Assembly (NCBI GenBank): GCA_034509925.1
Contig: CM067530.1
Coordinates: forward strand, 6,940,001-7,004,000
Source of the DNA: Hirudinaria manillensis
Lineage: Eukaryota > Annelida > Clitellata > Hirudinida > Hirudinidae
DNA length: 64,000 bases
Direction: 5' to 3'
The notes under the pieces were generated by a model. The model saw only the letters and a list, made by a program, of their open reading frames with translations. It was not told the DNA's origin and did no database searches. This document shows, in pieces, positions 11,401 through 33,731 of the stretch; position 1 is the first letter of the stretch; every line of letters starts with the position of its first letter. Position numbers and translations under genes: made by a program.

Positions 11401-13641
11401 ATGCAGACGAGATAATCAAGCCTCAAATTGTCTCAAATTTCCTTCTGAAGCAGAAATAATTGTTCCAAATTCAAGCAAAATCTTTAGTTTTAATAAGGTC
11501 TTCGGAACCAATTCTACACAGGAAGAGGTGTATTTTTTAGTTCAAGCAAATCAAAACAATACCTTGGAAATGGTTTATGTATATTTAGAGCTTTAGTAAG
11601 ATTATGTTATATGTAGTAAGACTGCCTTAGATAAGAAAAATCATCTCCTCAAAGAGTTTGCCCTTCTGAAAGAATCAGTTTAGAGATTCCTCATTAAGAC
11701 GTTGCCAATTCTGCTCAATTTTGAGTTTCATTGATGTATTTTTGGTTTAATGATAAATTGCGATAGTTGAGAATGGAAATGCTTAGCGAAAAGGAAGATC
11801 AAAACTTTACAAAAAATTACACGTAATTCATGTTCCTTTCGATCAACTAATCTATTTTTCTTTCATTTTGAGGTTTTCGAAGAAGCTAAAGCAATAATAA
11901 CCTCTTGCGTTGATGGCTATAATGTCTGCATTCTAGCGTATGGTCAAACTGGCTCTGGTAAAACCCACACAATGCAGGGACCTGAAGACGACCCAGGGGT
12001 TAATGTCAGGTTGCACTTACTTCAGTTTATTTTTATTTATAGTTTTAACCAGTTTGATTATGGCTACATTGCATTATTTTGTTGAGTGATCATTTATTAA
12101 TAATTTTCAATTAATTACTGACAAAGGTCTCTAAAAGAATTACTGAAGATCTGTCAGTCCAAGCAAAACTTATCTTACACTTTGAAGGTAGTGCACAAAA
12201 TTTAATTCTAAACTGTGCATTAAGTCATCGGCTATATTTTATAGTAAATATCGGATAACAGAGGAAAGAAAGTTATAAATGTAATCATTTCCAAATTGTC
12301 TTTTAGAAGTCGTATTATGCAAAGTATCTAATTAATTGATATTTATTTCTCTGCTTCTCACAAAGGCTTCCATGCTGGAGATCTATAACGAAACTATTCA
12401 CGACCTTCTCAGTTCCAACGTTTCGGTTGTGGAAATCCGTGCTCAAGGAAATAAAATCAGCTTGCATGGGGTCAAGGAAATAGAAGTTAAGTCTATTGAA
12501 GACATCAATAAAATTATGGAATTTGGACAGAAAAACAGAACCGTAGCAGCAACAAAAATGAATTCTCAAAGGTTGGAATTTTGTAATAATTTCATTATGC
12601 CAATGTCTTCGGCTTGTCTCCTTTTTCGAAATTGCGTCTCTTTCTGCCTTCAAGTGCTATAGTTTTCTTCATTTTGCAAACAAATAAAGTTACTAATGTG
12701 TAGAAACATTATTTTTTTGGTAAAAGAGTTTATAACGAATAGAATAAATTGTTCGGAATTTTATTATTATTACTATGATTACTTGCCAGCTCTCGATCCC
12801 ATTTGATCTTTAAAGTCAACGTCGTTGGAGAAGACAAAACCACTGGGACATGTTCTGTGGGTTCCTTGACCCTTTGTGATTTGGCAGGATCGGAAAGGGT
12901 TAACAAATCTGAAGCAACTGGACAAAGGCTTGTGGAGGCTGCTGCCATTAACAAATCACTTACCTCTCTCGGACAAGTGAATTCTGATACTGCTCCAACT
13001 TATTCCAAAATATGATTTAGATTAGGATGAACCACCAATACTTTATACTTTTAGTTTCTTGGCAACACTAACCCCTAACTTCTCTCTCTCGTATAAGTAA
13101 AGCCAGAGTATTTGGCAATATATTTCTACTTTTTTTTCAGGTTTTCAATGCATTAAAGACGGCTCAGCTCCACATACCATACAGAAACAGCAAGCTCACT
13201 CATATTTTACAGCCTTCGCTAGGGGGTGATGCCAAGGTGGTATTATCTAGTACGGTGGGGGGGAACTTTTTTGACAAGAGTCCGTCTCAGCGTTTTGAGT
13301 ATTCAAGCTAAGGCCAGATTATTAGTCGACCTGGGGTGGTGGTAGCTGCATTAGGCAAAGCGGTAGACCGGATGCAATAATATTGGGAACGCTAGATATG
13401 CCATTCCTTGATATAGTAGCTAATTTCTTTAGCAAATGGTACAAAATTTTCAACTGAACTTGTACATTATAATTATATTGGTTTCACATTCTTGAAGGCA
13501 TGCTTATTCATCATGGTGAGTCCAGACCCCAGCAATTTATCAGAAACATTGAGCACTCTGCAATTCGGTTCCAATGCTCAGCAAATCGAACTAGGACAGG
13601 CAAAGAAGACCTTAACGAAATCGCCACCTATCAATAAGTGA
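8438..13641 (+). CDS. Kinesin-14 (C-terminal motor) with an unrecognised N-terminal domain
   Basis: Role (family): minus-end-directed microtubule motor. Seen: 18 exons (8438-8569, 8660-8764, 8851-8919, 9002-9106, 9191-9304, 9665-9773, 9829-9908, 10108-10179, 10558-10668, 10758-10889, 11176-11292, 11363-11527, 11873-12009, 12127-12187, 12366-12571, 12790-12976, 13141-13236, 13498-13641) close in frame to about 713 residues. Residues 1-238 are an unknown beta-rich region rich in Trp and Tyr. Residues 239-382 are predicted coiled coil. The kinesin-14 neck [11 protein letters not shown] follows near 385, then the motor: P-loop GQTGSGKT about 461-468, switch I SSRSH about 572-576, switch II DLAGSE about 602-607, then [11 protein letters not shown]. 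The motor appears intact. An in-frame TAA precedes the ATG. The product begins MGSSTSS, a possible N-myristoylation signal. The join after 9304 is uncertain: donors at 9329 and 9345 and an acceptor at 9614 are alternatives. Confidence 0.92.
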
Positions 13642-13922
13642 TCCCTCATGAATGAATCATGGACACGACAGTAAACATTAAGACAATGGGCTTTGAGTCT
13701 GAAAACCACAATTCACTTCTTTTAATTTTAGTCTATAATAAAATCTTGCAATTCCATGAACTATGGAAGGTTATTTGTTATATTTATAAACAAAATCTAA
13801 ACAAATCTAATAATAATTCTGAGTAATTATTTCACAAACGGTGACAAGCATCAAGCTCAAAGTTTTTCTAAATGATGAAAACATCAATTTTGGAATGCAG
13901 GGTGTCAGCTTCCTCTGCCACA

Positions 13923-23644
<9,722 letters not shown>

Positions 23645-24074
23645 ATCCACACACCAAAAAAATGTTTAAACGCATCTGAAAATGTCAGCTGCACAGCACC
23701 AAACAGAAAATGTGAAGACGAGGATACTCCTAAAATAGCTCTAAAAAAAGTAATAATGTAATCCCGCCCAAGGCTTAATTAGAATAACAACTACAGGCTA
23801 AAATTATTATTTTTATACATCACAAAAAATCAAAACATCTACAGGCAATATTTAGTAGAATTGTATGGTTGACCAAAAAATGAATATATTTGAAGGAAAA
23901 ATAAATAGCTAACATCACCAGGCCATCTAATCCAAATAAAGCAAACGAAATATGAATCATATAAGATCACATAAACCCACTGACATCAAAAACACATTTC
24001 AGATTTATATTTTAAACATTCTTAAATATCCCAACAAGACTTAAAACATAAATTTGCATTTGCAGAACGACGTT
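23645..24074. other. Spacer between two minus-strand genes
   Basis: 430 bp between the EHBP1 stop codon and the WASHC4 start. It must hold the EHBP1 3' untranslated region and the WASHC4 promoter. AT-rich, with no clear motif or open frame. Confidence 0.5.
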
Positions 24075-27000
24075 TCATTGGACGATGCAGCTTTTGTCAT
24101 CTTCTCGGTATGATTTTTCATGCAACCTCTTGTGCAAATCCCACTCAATCTCTTCATCTTCTTCAATCCTGATGGACAATTTTGTTGTTTTTTTTTTAAT
24201 TAAGCTTCAGTAATCAAGAAATTTGCAAATAATGAGTGAATGAATTCAATTATTAATTTCCAAGAGGATTAGTTAATCAGTAACAATGAATTTTAGCCAA
24301 GGGTCACTAAATAGTAAGATATAATGTAAATAAACAATATATAAATATAAATATATATAAAATATTGTAATATTGATAAAGTGTTTCATTGAAAATAAGG
24401 CAATTTCTTAAATTAAGTTTTGTTCCAAAACAGGCAACAGGGCTTGTTTTTGGGGATTGTCTTTTATTTAAAAAGGCAATAATATGCTTGTTTAAAAAAA
24501 AACGGTTGCAAACCCTTTTTCTTGTGAGTCCAAATGTTGGACCAATTCATCTCGTTTGTTAACAATGGACACAAGTTCCTCCAACAATAACTTTTCTCTT
24601 TTCTTCTGATCCTCTGATTTATCAGATTCTGAAAAATTCAAATCGTGTACTGATGTGTCGTCAAATAATGGGGACAAACATATTAAAGTTCATGCCATGC
24701 CAAGTTCAAATCATCATTACTGGCAGAATTCTCACCTTCGACAGCCATGGACTGTCGTAATTCTTTGTTGAGAAGTTCAAATCTTTTTTCCAAATCTTCT
24801 TCTTTTTCTCTGAGTTTTTAAGACACTTAGTCACATATTTAACAATTAAAGATCCAAAATCAGTCACAGACATCACAAAATCCATCCAAAAACTGTCTTA
24901 AAACAAAAAACTCACAAAATGTTAAGTTGCATCTGTCTCCTAATTAGTGCATTCTTCTTGTTCACCAGCAGAAACCATTCCTGCATCAATTTGTCTTCCT
25001 CGACTGTTTTTCCTGAAAAAAATAAAATCAAATAAAAACAAAAACCAAAAGCCATTTCAAGCTTTAAAACCAAAGACGGATGCTAACCAGTGTCCATGAC
25101 TCGTCTCAATTCCTTTTCAACTTCCGATGCTCTTTGGTCGATCCGAGCCTGTTCAAAGTCGAGAGCATCCATCTCGGACTGCACATAACTGACAACATCA
25201 GCCTACAAAATGTCAAAACTTTAAAGTAAAAACGATTTATGGGTGGATGGATGGACGGACAAACGTGCGGGTGGGTGGATGGATGGATTTAAAGATAAAA
25301 CATTCTCAATTAGCTGGGAAGTTAAAACAATATATCAAAAAGAAACTTTCTACTAACATATATTTGGACATATAAAATAATTAATTAAAATACTCACATA
25401 TTTGGTACAAACTGGTCCTGAACATTTACAAATTTCATGAATATAAATGATTACCAAATGTTTACAAATTTCAGATAATGTAAAAAATACAAAATATAAT
25501 ATAATAATTCAAAAATTACCTTCAATAAAGGTTGAGCTATTTCTTAACCCAGCCTGTAAGGGATGGTAAATAAATAATACTAAATGTTCACCAATGGCAA
25601 GTCATCAAAACCAATAAACATGTCTTGAACATTCCCTAAAGAAGTCATAAACATTACTGAGGTGTCTACATCTAGTTTGTTTGAGTCTTATGTATCAGAA
25701 TAGTTGCTGGAAAAAAAGCAAACATGATGCTTAGCAGAGTTGAATTCTGCAGCAGAAACGTTCCTCTGAGTGTCTGCATTCTTAACGTTACCAATTATCA
25801 AATAACAACTTAAAAAGCCACTCACACTTTGGTCAGAATTCTCATTCAAATCAGCTGATGGTAATTTGTTTAGGACCACTTTTTCCACTTTGAGATCGAA
25901 AGAATTATTGTGGACCGAACTGCTTTCTTCTAAGTTCAGAAATGAGCATGTAAGCATACAAAAAACATTATTAATAATAAACATTATTAATAATTAATTA
26001 ATGCCCTAACAACAAATTACACTGAAAATCTTATTTAGATTAAAACATTTGATGGGCTGAACTTATTTTTTTGTATTTTTTAGTTTGAACAAAGACCTTA
26101 TCAATGAAATGTCAAATGAAACAAACATAATCATAACATGTTAATAAGGCAAGACATTAAGAGTCTTTCCTCAAGCAAAGGATGGCCATGACGTGAGAGT
26201 TAACTAAATTCTTGCTTCTGAATTTAAGTTATCAAAGTCCCACAACTTGTCCATAAGATCCTTAAAAATCCTTAAACTAACTCTAAAGAAATAAAATGAC
26301 TTTCACGTACAAATAAAAACATGCAAGGACAACATGCACAAGCATTTTCCATACAAAATAACAAATAACAAAATTAGAGAACAAAAAGACATAACATAAC
26401 TTGAGTTTTTAATGCAAAACCCAGGCAAATTATGACAAGTCACAATCATTCATTGCTCTGCACATAAATACACACCATCCTCTTCATCATCTCTACCATA
26501 CCATGGTGGCACAGATGTTAATAATAAACGAAATAAACAGCATTTCTCTAATTTAAAGTTTGCATGAAGCAATAAATTATTGAATAATAAAAAAAAGATT
26601 TCCTAAACCGAGCTCAATGATAATGCACAGAAAGCAACTTACATGAAACCGAATTTTGCTCACAAAAGAAGTAAAACATGCAGGACCTGCAAGTAAGCAT
26701 TCATGCCGTAAATTACCGGAGACCAAAAACCAAAGCAAAACGGCCAATAACCCTTGCGATTCTTCTTAAAATGATAAAAATGAAAACTTGTAACGGCACT
26801 TCCTGTTAAAACAAAAGGACTTCGAACAGAACTTATTAGACCCGATTCAAAGCGACCAATCAATTAAAGGCTGTCTCGAAAAACCTTTGCTGGGAGCTGC
26901 TGGCTCTTGAAAGCATGCAGAAAGTTTAGCGGGAACCTTTTCGTTGCTCTGAAAGTTAAGAAATTTCGACAAACTAGATGACGTAGGAATCAAAGAATAT

Positions 27001-30000
27001 CTGCATTTTGTCTTTAGTTTGTCTTTTGATTGCTTTAAGTATAAGTATGAGTCAAGGTAATTTTTAATAACTCTATTCTAGAGTTGCTACAATACACTTT
27101 GTACATTATTACACAATATTGCTGGATGGTACAAACTATGTTGTGAAACTGATGTGTTAATAGTACCACAAGAATGAATCACCAAGATTAACATTGTCAA
27201 CCAGTGAACGAAATCATTAAATTAGTTATTATGCCTTACATCATATTATTATGCCTCACATCATATTATTATGCCTCACATCATATTATTATGCCTCACA
27301 TCATATTATTATGCCTCACATCATATTATTATGCCTCACATCATATTATTATGCCTCACATCAACTTCACCAATGAAACATTTGGTAACCTAAAATTGGA
27401 CGATGGCAAAAAAGCAACTGCTAAACATTATTTCTGATTTCCTACAAAAACTAAATTAACATCAATTAAAAAATAAACAAAATAATATAACGTAAATATA
27501 CAAAGTATACATTATATACAAACTAAATTAACGTCAATTAAAAAATAAACAAAATAATATTAGCACAAATAAACTTGAAAATTAAAACTTCAGAATAGTA
27601 AAAGAAACGAGCAAGAACATCTGTACTTATTCAAAAATGAACAGAAATTGAGGGTTGGTTTGTGACTGATTTCACAATGATATCACAGAAATAAATATCA
27701 AATAGTGTCAAAATTGCCAGTATGATTGTCATGGATACAACACGATATGTTATTATTGATTATAAAAGAAAACAACATTGAAAATACCAGACTGTTTTTA
27801 AAGACAAAGATAGCCTAATGGTAATAAAGGTACATTAAGATGAGGTAGTTGAACAGAATAAAACAAATGCATGCCATTAATCATGGCACAAATTAAGGGT
27901 CAGAATGATTACTTCACTAGGTATTGCTTTTGTGGACTTGCTATCCAACAATGGAGATAAGGCATCCTTTCTTGCTTTCTCCAGGAGTGCCCTGGCACGA
28001 CCTTTTAGTTCAGTGATGTTGCTCTTCTGAATCTGATTGAATGAAATTACATTCTCGTTTCTTGTAATTTTATGGATGGATCAGTCTGATAGTGGAAGCA
28101 TAATAAGAAAAACATAATCTAACATTCAAGTATATTATTCTTCTTATGTTTCTTAAATGTGAAAGACTTGTGTTTATTACAACAAACCTTTACAGTTTTT
28201 CCATCGTTCGGACTGGGAGGGACATGGTCGATGCATTTGTCATTAATTTTTCGGACATTGTACACAGTAAGGGTCAATTGCTTTATTTTCTTTAAATTTT
28301 AATTTAAAAAAAAAACATAAATAACACTGAAATGATGGCTTGCTTCACATCATATAGTTAATTTCTGAGAATAGAATCAAATCCAAAAAATTCCCACTTT
28401 TGAAGAGGCATCATTTGGTGCTGGAGAAGAAACTTCACAACTGAAATTAATTTATTGTTTAGAGAAAGAAATTTAAAGATCAATGCTGAAGCATAAAAAC
28501 TCAACCAACTTCAATGCTTCATTCTCCAATATGGGAGCATCAACAATTTCAACGTCTAGACTTCCCGGCACGTGGTCGTCCACCCTCGAAGTTCCGCTCG
28601 GTTCCAATACCGAGGAAGCGGCATCGCCTTGGGCTTCTTTAAACATCAGCTTAGCAGTCACATCATCTTCTTTTGAGACAACAGTATCCTCTGCAATGAT
28701 GTAGGTGCTGTCTTGAGTAGTCGAACCTATTTGTTGAACATGGAGTGACTGGTGTGTAAAGTAGGACTTCAACTGGTACAAATAGGTCATGACACTCAAT
28801 TTGTCTGGGACAGCCATGAGAACCATATCTGAAGCCTCCAAAACTTTTGGAATTCCAAGATCAGCTGCAGTATCAAATGCCTAAGAAGATTTGAGGATTT
28901 GTACAATTCATCTGGATTCATTTGTTGAACAAGATTTCTTATACTAACAAGCTTGCAATTGGCTTTAATATCATGAGGAGAAAGAGAATCGAAATTTCTG
29001 AAAGTCAAAGGTCGTTTGTCTTTAAACGTCACGTTTAAAGTCGGAGAAAGTTGAATAAAGTTTGATTACATGAGGTCTGGCCGGAAATGGTGAATGAGGG
29101 CACAGAAAGCCAAACCGTTCCTCCAAGATGTCGTGAGATTTGTTATTTTCACGCCTTTGTAATCCAACGTTACCTCTTTGCACCAATCGAGGAGGTCGAG
29201 AGTCGGAGTTGCGACGTTTCTTTTTAGTTCCGGCAGCGGAGCCTAACGGAATTACGTTCCCATTACGTTAAATAATTTACAAACATTATGTCCAACCGAT
29301 TCATTAGCTTCAACTGATTTCGACTTATTATTACAAACCTCGTCCAATTTCAAAGGCTTAAGTGAATTTCTCTTGCTTTGATTTCTTGCTTCATTCAATG
29401 ATCTATAAAAACAAATAATTTATCCAAAAAAATCATCAGAATAATTTTACATACCAAAGATATCATATATATGTTTATATTAAATAGTATAATTGTTTTA
29501 CAAACTTTTCAGTGCTATCTAAAGTTGGGGCAACAGCTTTAAGGTCAATCATCTTTTGTTTTGCACCATCTGAAGATTCAACATGGGGGGCACTTGCACT
29601 TGATGAGGCAATAAATCTAAGGGCTTGATGCCCATCAACTTCTCTACTAAGAGCTTTGATACCATTTTCCTCTTTCGTTTCTTCATGCGACCCTAGAAAT
29701 ACATAAACAAAACATAGTGAGGAATTTATTGCAAGCACTATGATCATAGACCCAACATGTAAAAAGTTGACAAAATATGATGCTTCACCGTCTTGACTGA
29801 AACACTTCTCAAATTGATTTGAGATTTCAGCAATCTCATCTCTGGTCTGCAGTGAATCTTCATACTCATCATCCTCATCGATATCGTCCATATTTCCAAT
29901 GTCAACTACTTTGTCCATGCTCATAAGACTGGCCATGCTCTGCATGTCATCATCACTTCAAAAAGAATAAAATCATTACCTGCACATAATGTTCAGCTAA

Positions 30001-31036
30001 ACAATAAAAACAGGAAACATACGTTGCCTTGCCCTCCCTGATGAGGACCGAGGAGATTGTCAAAGTGAGTTTTGCATAAACAACCTTCCTCGATACTGGT
30101 CGAAGTTTAATAGAAATATCTTTCTGGAGAGGAAATATGCTTACAAAATCAGGCATATTTATGACACCTGAAGCCAATTGTTTTCTCCTTCCCTTTTTGT
30201 CTTGCTGCAATTCAAATCCAAGACTTAGTTGCACGTAAACATAGATTGTTTACGTCGCATGTTTTCCTTGTTATCTCGAGAGTTTGATGTAAGAATGGAC
30301 TCTATCACAATGATTTTAAATGCGCTTTAAATACCATAATCGCATAACTAACATCTTCAACACAAAAAATCCACTCTTTGTCCTCGAAAGAAGTTGCCTT
30401 TGTGTTCTTGAACAATGTCACTGTGATGACAACATTTTCTGGCACAGACAAAGTTACCACACCCAAGTAAGGATTCCCAAGGGAAGGTTCCCATGTATGC
30501 AACTGATAAATATATTTATATAAATATAAATGTGACAGTTGTTTTAAGTTAAGTAACACATTGATTTAAATAAATATTTGGAATTAAGTAAAAGTTATTT
30601 GTATTCACAGTTTGGGTTTTATGCTATTGAAATATAGCAACCATTAAATAGTCCATAACATAATTCACTGATATCCATTAACACAAGGATATTTATTTCA
30701 TAACCTAGCCTGACTAAGTTCATAATTTTTAACTAAAATTCTTAAGATATCATTTCTTAAAGAATATGCAATTTATAAAGATGTCTGGTTAACAAGGCCA
30801 AATACCTCTGAACATTTTCTTCGGTTTCTTCTTGCCCAAACAATGCAGAGTTTATTTGGCTGCCTAAAATAAATAAGGATAAATGTGTTTGGCATATCAT
30901 CATAGTCCAAAATCAAGATTCAAAAGATTAATTACCATTTTTTTGTACACTCAACTTTCAGCTCTTGATAAGATGCAGTAAATTGGAATTTTGATGCCTG
31001 TTTACCAACTCTCTGAAGTCTCTTCCATACGCTCAT
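24075..31036 (-). CDS. EHBP1: EH domain-binding protein 1 (NT-C2, CH and bMERB domains, CaaX tail)
   Basis: Role (family): links Rab GTPases and EHD proteins to actin in endocytic recycling and tubule formation. Seen: the ATG at 31034-31036 opens [19 protein letters not shown], the start of the NT-C2 domain. This continues through [20 protein letters not shown] and [14 protein letters not shown] (about 30350-30520), then [20 protein letters not shown]-like sequence near 29930-30060 (here IREGKAT). A single CH domain follows (about 28730-29240) with [23 protein letters not shown] and [13 protein letters not shown], then [35 protein letters not shown] exon lies near 27950. The C-terminal bMERB Rab-binding module spans about 24110-25190 ([56 protein letters not shown]). 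The stop at 24075-24077 follows CIVQ, a CaaX-type prenylation motif. All family domains are present in the usual order. An intron of about 1.9 kb (26.0-27.9 kb) contains a perfect tandem repeat. Confidence 0.94.
25240..25290. repeat. Short GGAT/GGGT minisatellite in EHBP1 intron
   Basis: A run of TGGATGGATGGACGG and GGTGGGTGGATGGATGG units. It resembles the larger GGTGGGTGGAGA array at 61.7 kb in composition. Confidence 0.6.
27221..27361. repeat. 20-bp tandem repeat array in EHBP1 intron
   Basis: Six identical copies of TCATATTATTATGCCTCACA fill 27241-27360 exactly, and a diverged unit precedes them (ATTATGCCTTACA). Because 20 is not a multiple of 3, the unit is open in all three phases, which makes an artefactual 77-codon frame on the plus strand. 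Perfect identity implies recent expansion. Confidence 0.95.
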
Positions 31037-32295
31037 GCTTCAAAGCCTTGCCTATATTTTTGGATAAATAATATTTAAATTTTAAACGATCTAAATTCAA
31101 GAGTAAAAACACAAAATGCAGACTCCAAAATATCAGTCTTCAAATCATTTAGTTGATACCTCTTCAGTCTCATGTATAACAACACTATTCTAAAAAAATA
31201 ATTTTGCACCATAAAAGTAGCTCCAATCTAGCAAAAATCCGCTTGAGATAAATGTGCGGGGTTATGTAAAAAAAATGACAGACATTCTAATGAACCAATG
31301 AATGAAAGAAAACCGGGAACCATTTTTAATTAATGATTGAAGTACTGAAGATATTTTGTACGATCCTCGTGATTTTTGATAGACTAAAATAGTTTATTCT
31401 CGTGAAAAATAACTTTTAGAAAATATGTAATTTATACTTTTAATCTCGAGAATAGGCCTCAAGATACCTTCTCAAAAGTTCCGATGGAAATCAAAACAAC
31501 GAGGGTGAAAGCACAAAGTTTTATTTTATTTAATTAGTGAATAATTTAAATAAATGGCTTTTACAATTAAATTTATTAAATCCTAATTTCGTTTTACGCG
31601 GTTGTTCAATGTTCACCCCTCTCGTATCTACAATTCCATTCAGATAACAAGTTAACTTATCGTCGGGTTGTTCAATTATTTATATTACAATTTTTAAGCT
31701 TCAAAATTGGCATATTTTGCTTCAAACTGATTTAGCAATTGGACATTTGCATCTCCAGGTCGTTTTACACAAAAAGGCTGGGGGTCGCCGTTTAAACTGT
31801 TATTTTAACGATTTTTTTGCCGGTTTAACATACTTTTTAAATGTATTAAATACTTTGCATGCATTTTGCCTGTCATTTTGTCTTTTTTAGGAACAGCCTA
31901 GTCCCAGTCTTATAGCCTCATCTTTACTTAATTGGATTTTATCGCGGTTCAAGTAGACTAAAATATATATAACAAATCACCATGCATAGAGTATGGACCA
32001 GGTCACTGTTCTCAGTCTATTTTATCTTGTTGCGTGTTCCACCCGGCATTCGATGATGTCATTGTTTTGTTTTGTTTTTAGAAACAAACTCCACAAATAG
32101 GCTTGCACGGAGGTGTGCTTTTTGTGATAGAGCACGTTGCATTATTTGATGACGACAATCATCATAATTTGTTATTTGTCCTCAAATGACCAAAGTTTTG
32201 ATCATTCTCAGAGCTGTGAACAAAACTGGTAAACATGAAAAGAAAGCAATTGGATTACAATAAGTTTCTGCATCTAACTTTGATGGACAAATTTC
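31037..32295. other. Intergenic region upstream of EHBP1
   Basis: About 1.26 kb of AT-rich sequence upstream of the EHBP1 start, which should include its promoter. No open frame with coding character, no recognisable RNA gene and no repeat was seen. Confidence 0.5.
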
Positions 32296-32480
32296 ATCTA
32301 GTGAGAGATGCCTCAGTTGTTTGAGTTTACATGGTTACATTATATATCTTATGATTTCCAGGGCCAGTCTGTCTAGCGGAAGCTTGCGCTTCCTTAAGAC
32401 TGACCCTATGAGTTTATTTTGTATTTTAAGTTCATTTGTTTCATTGTGTTATGTACATAATTGTTTGTTTAATATAGGTA
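32296..32480 (+). mobile_element. 3' tail fragment of a LINE-like retrotransposon (plus orientation)
   Basis: About 180 bp is closely similar to the complement of 38075-38255, which is the 3' end of the better-preserved element at 38.1-38.7 kb. The shared part includes a short inverted repeat, GGAAGC-TTGC-GCTTCC at 32378-32393, and the stretch GACCCTATGAGTTTATTTTG. Only the 3' untranslated tail is present, as expected of extreme 5' truncation. Confidence 0.75.
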
Positions 32481-32603
32481 CTTTATTACGAAGAATGTGC
32501 CACTGCACTAACCTCAACAAGATTCTGTATATTATTATAATAAACTTAAGTAATAATAAATTCTTACAATATTATTACAATATCCACAACAGTTTCAAAT
32601 GTT

Positions 32604-33465
32604 ATTTAAACCAGCCAACTTTATCAACATGAAAATTGTGATTAAATTACACGGGGAAAACAACTGCCTTCGCGTAAATTGTCAGAAAAATGTATTTTCT
32701 TGTCTGGAAATCGAAGATGCAATTAGTTTGGAATTTCCGAGTTTTAAATCAATGCAAGACATTGTATTTAATGGACAATGCCTTGAAACAGCTTTCAGAC
32801 AAGCTGCGACAAGTATAAGTGAAGCTAGAATTGAAAAATGTTATTTTCTCTTTCTCAGTGGTCTTCTGGAGAAATTTCATTCTCTGTTTTGCAAGCCTTC
32901 TGAAATCGATGATCAATCACCTATCATTAAGCCATTTCTAACCGCATTTCTAAACTTTGAAGTTGACAATAATAGTTAATATTAATTACATCGATAATGC
33001 TCATTCTTTCTGTGAGATAGACCATGATATTTCATATTGTTCAAATGATGCTGAGGAACATCTTAACAAGCAACAAATGTTAATATCGGATCTATTGGAT
33101 TACTTGCGAAAACTGAACAGTACCTGGTACAAATATTTTGACATTGCTGAAGAGAATAACTTAATTGGGGACAATCACTTTGTGAAGTTCGAATGGGGTG
33201 CAAAATGTCATTTCGAAGTTCATGAAGAGCTTTGATTCAACATTATCTTAGAATTGGTATCCAAAAATAAATTGTTTCATTTCTAGTTATGTTTTCATAG
33301 ATTAAGTTCTAAAAAATAAACTCGTTTGACATTTTAAACCTTTTATGAGAAGGAATTTATTCGTTTAAAGTTGTTTGTTGTGCTTCATATACATATGTAT
33401 ATATTTCATTGAATTATGTACGATACTTTCTATCTGATTGCTATATTCTACATATTTTTATAACA
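32604..33465 (+). repeat. Duplicated unit, copy A (short form), with gene remnant
   Basis: This segment shares both ends and most of its length with copy B (40646-42879). It starts at ATTTAAACCAGCCAACTT and ends at CTACATATTTTTATAAC. An ORF from the ATG at 32629 runs 116 codons to 32979 (MKIVIKLHGENNCLRVNC at its start). A second shared frame at 33079-33234 encodes ISDLLDYLRKLNSTWYKY and IAEENNLIGDNHF. Copy A joins directly from the GACAATCACTTTGTG stretch to the GTGCAAAATGTCATTTC stretch. It therefore lacks the roughly 1.3 kb of copy B that holds the DUF4806-type exons. I recognise no domain in the shared N-terminal part. It may be a partial gene duplicate or part of a non-autonomous mobile unit. 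Confidence 0.75.
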
Positions 33466-33694
33466 TATTTAATGGTTTTGTTGTTTAAAAAATAATAAAC
33501 ATTGTCTCAAACATTTTGTTTAACTAATAAAGAACTTTCTATCCCAAGCGCATCACGAGTGTTTTAAAATAATATTTAAATTAAGTTTTAAATATGAATT
33601 AACATAATTTATCCTCATTAAATAAAATATTTAAAAACTGAGAAATCATTGAGTAATAATCAGATTATTTTGCTGAACGAGCTTAACCTTTAAC

Positions 33695-33704
33695 GAGCGC
33701 CAAT
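33695..33704. promoter_or_regulatory. E2F-like site upstream of CDT1
   Basis: The complement of GAGCGCCAAT reads ATTGGCGCTC, close to the E2F consensus TTTSGCGC. It lies about 30 bp before the CDT1 ATG. CDT1 is a known E2F target in animals, so the position is sensible, but this is a motif match only. Confidence 0.4.
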
Positions 33705-33731
33705 ATGGGAATATTTTAATCGAACGTAAGC

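Noticed and set aside
26660-26863. 67-codon minus-strand frame in the large EHBP1 intron
   Set aside because: It is not in phase with flanking exons and has no family resemblance. Possibly a transcript start region, but nothing supports that.
27204-27437. 77-codon frame with [20 protein letters not shown] periodicity
   Set aside because: An artefact of the 20-bp tandem repeat, which is open in all phases.
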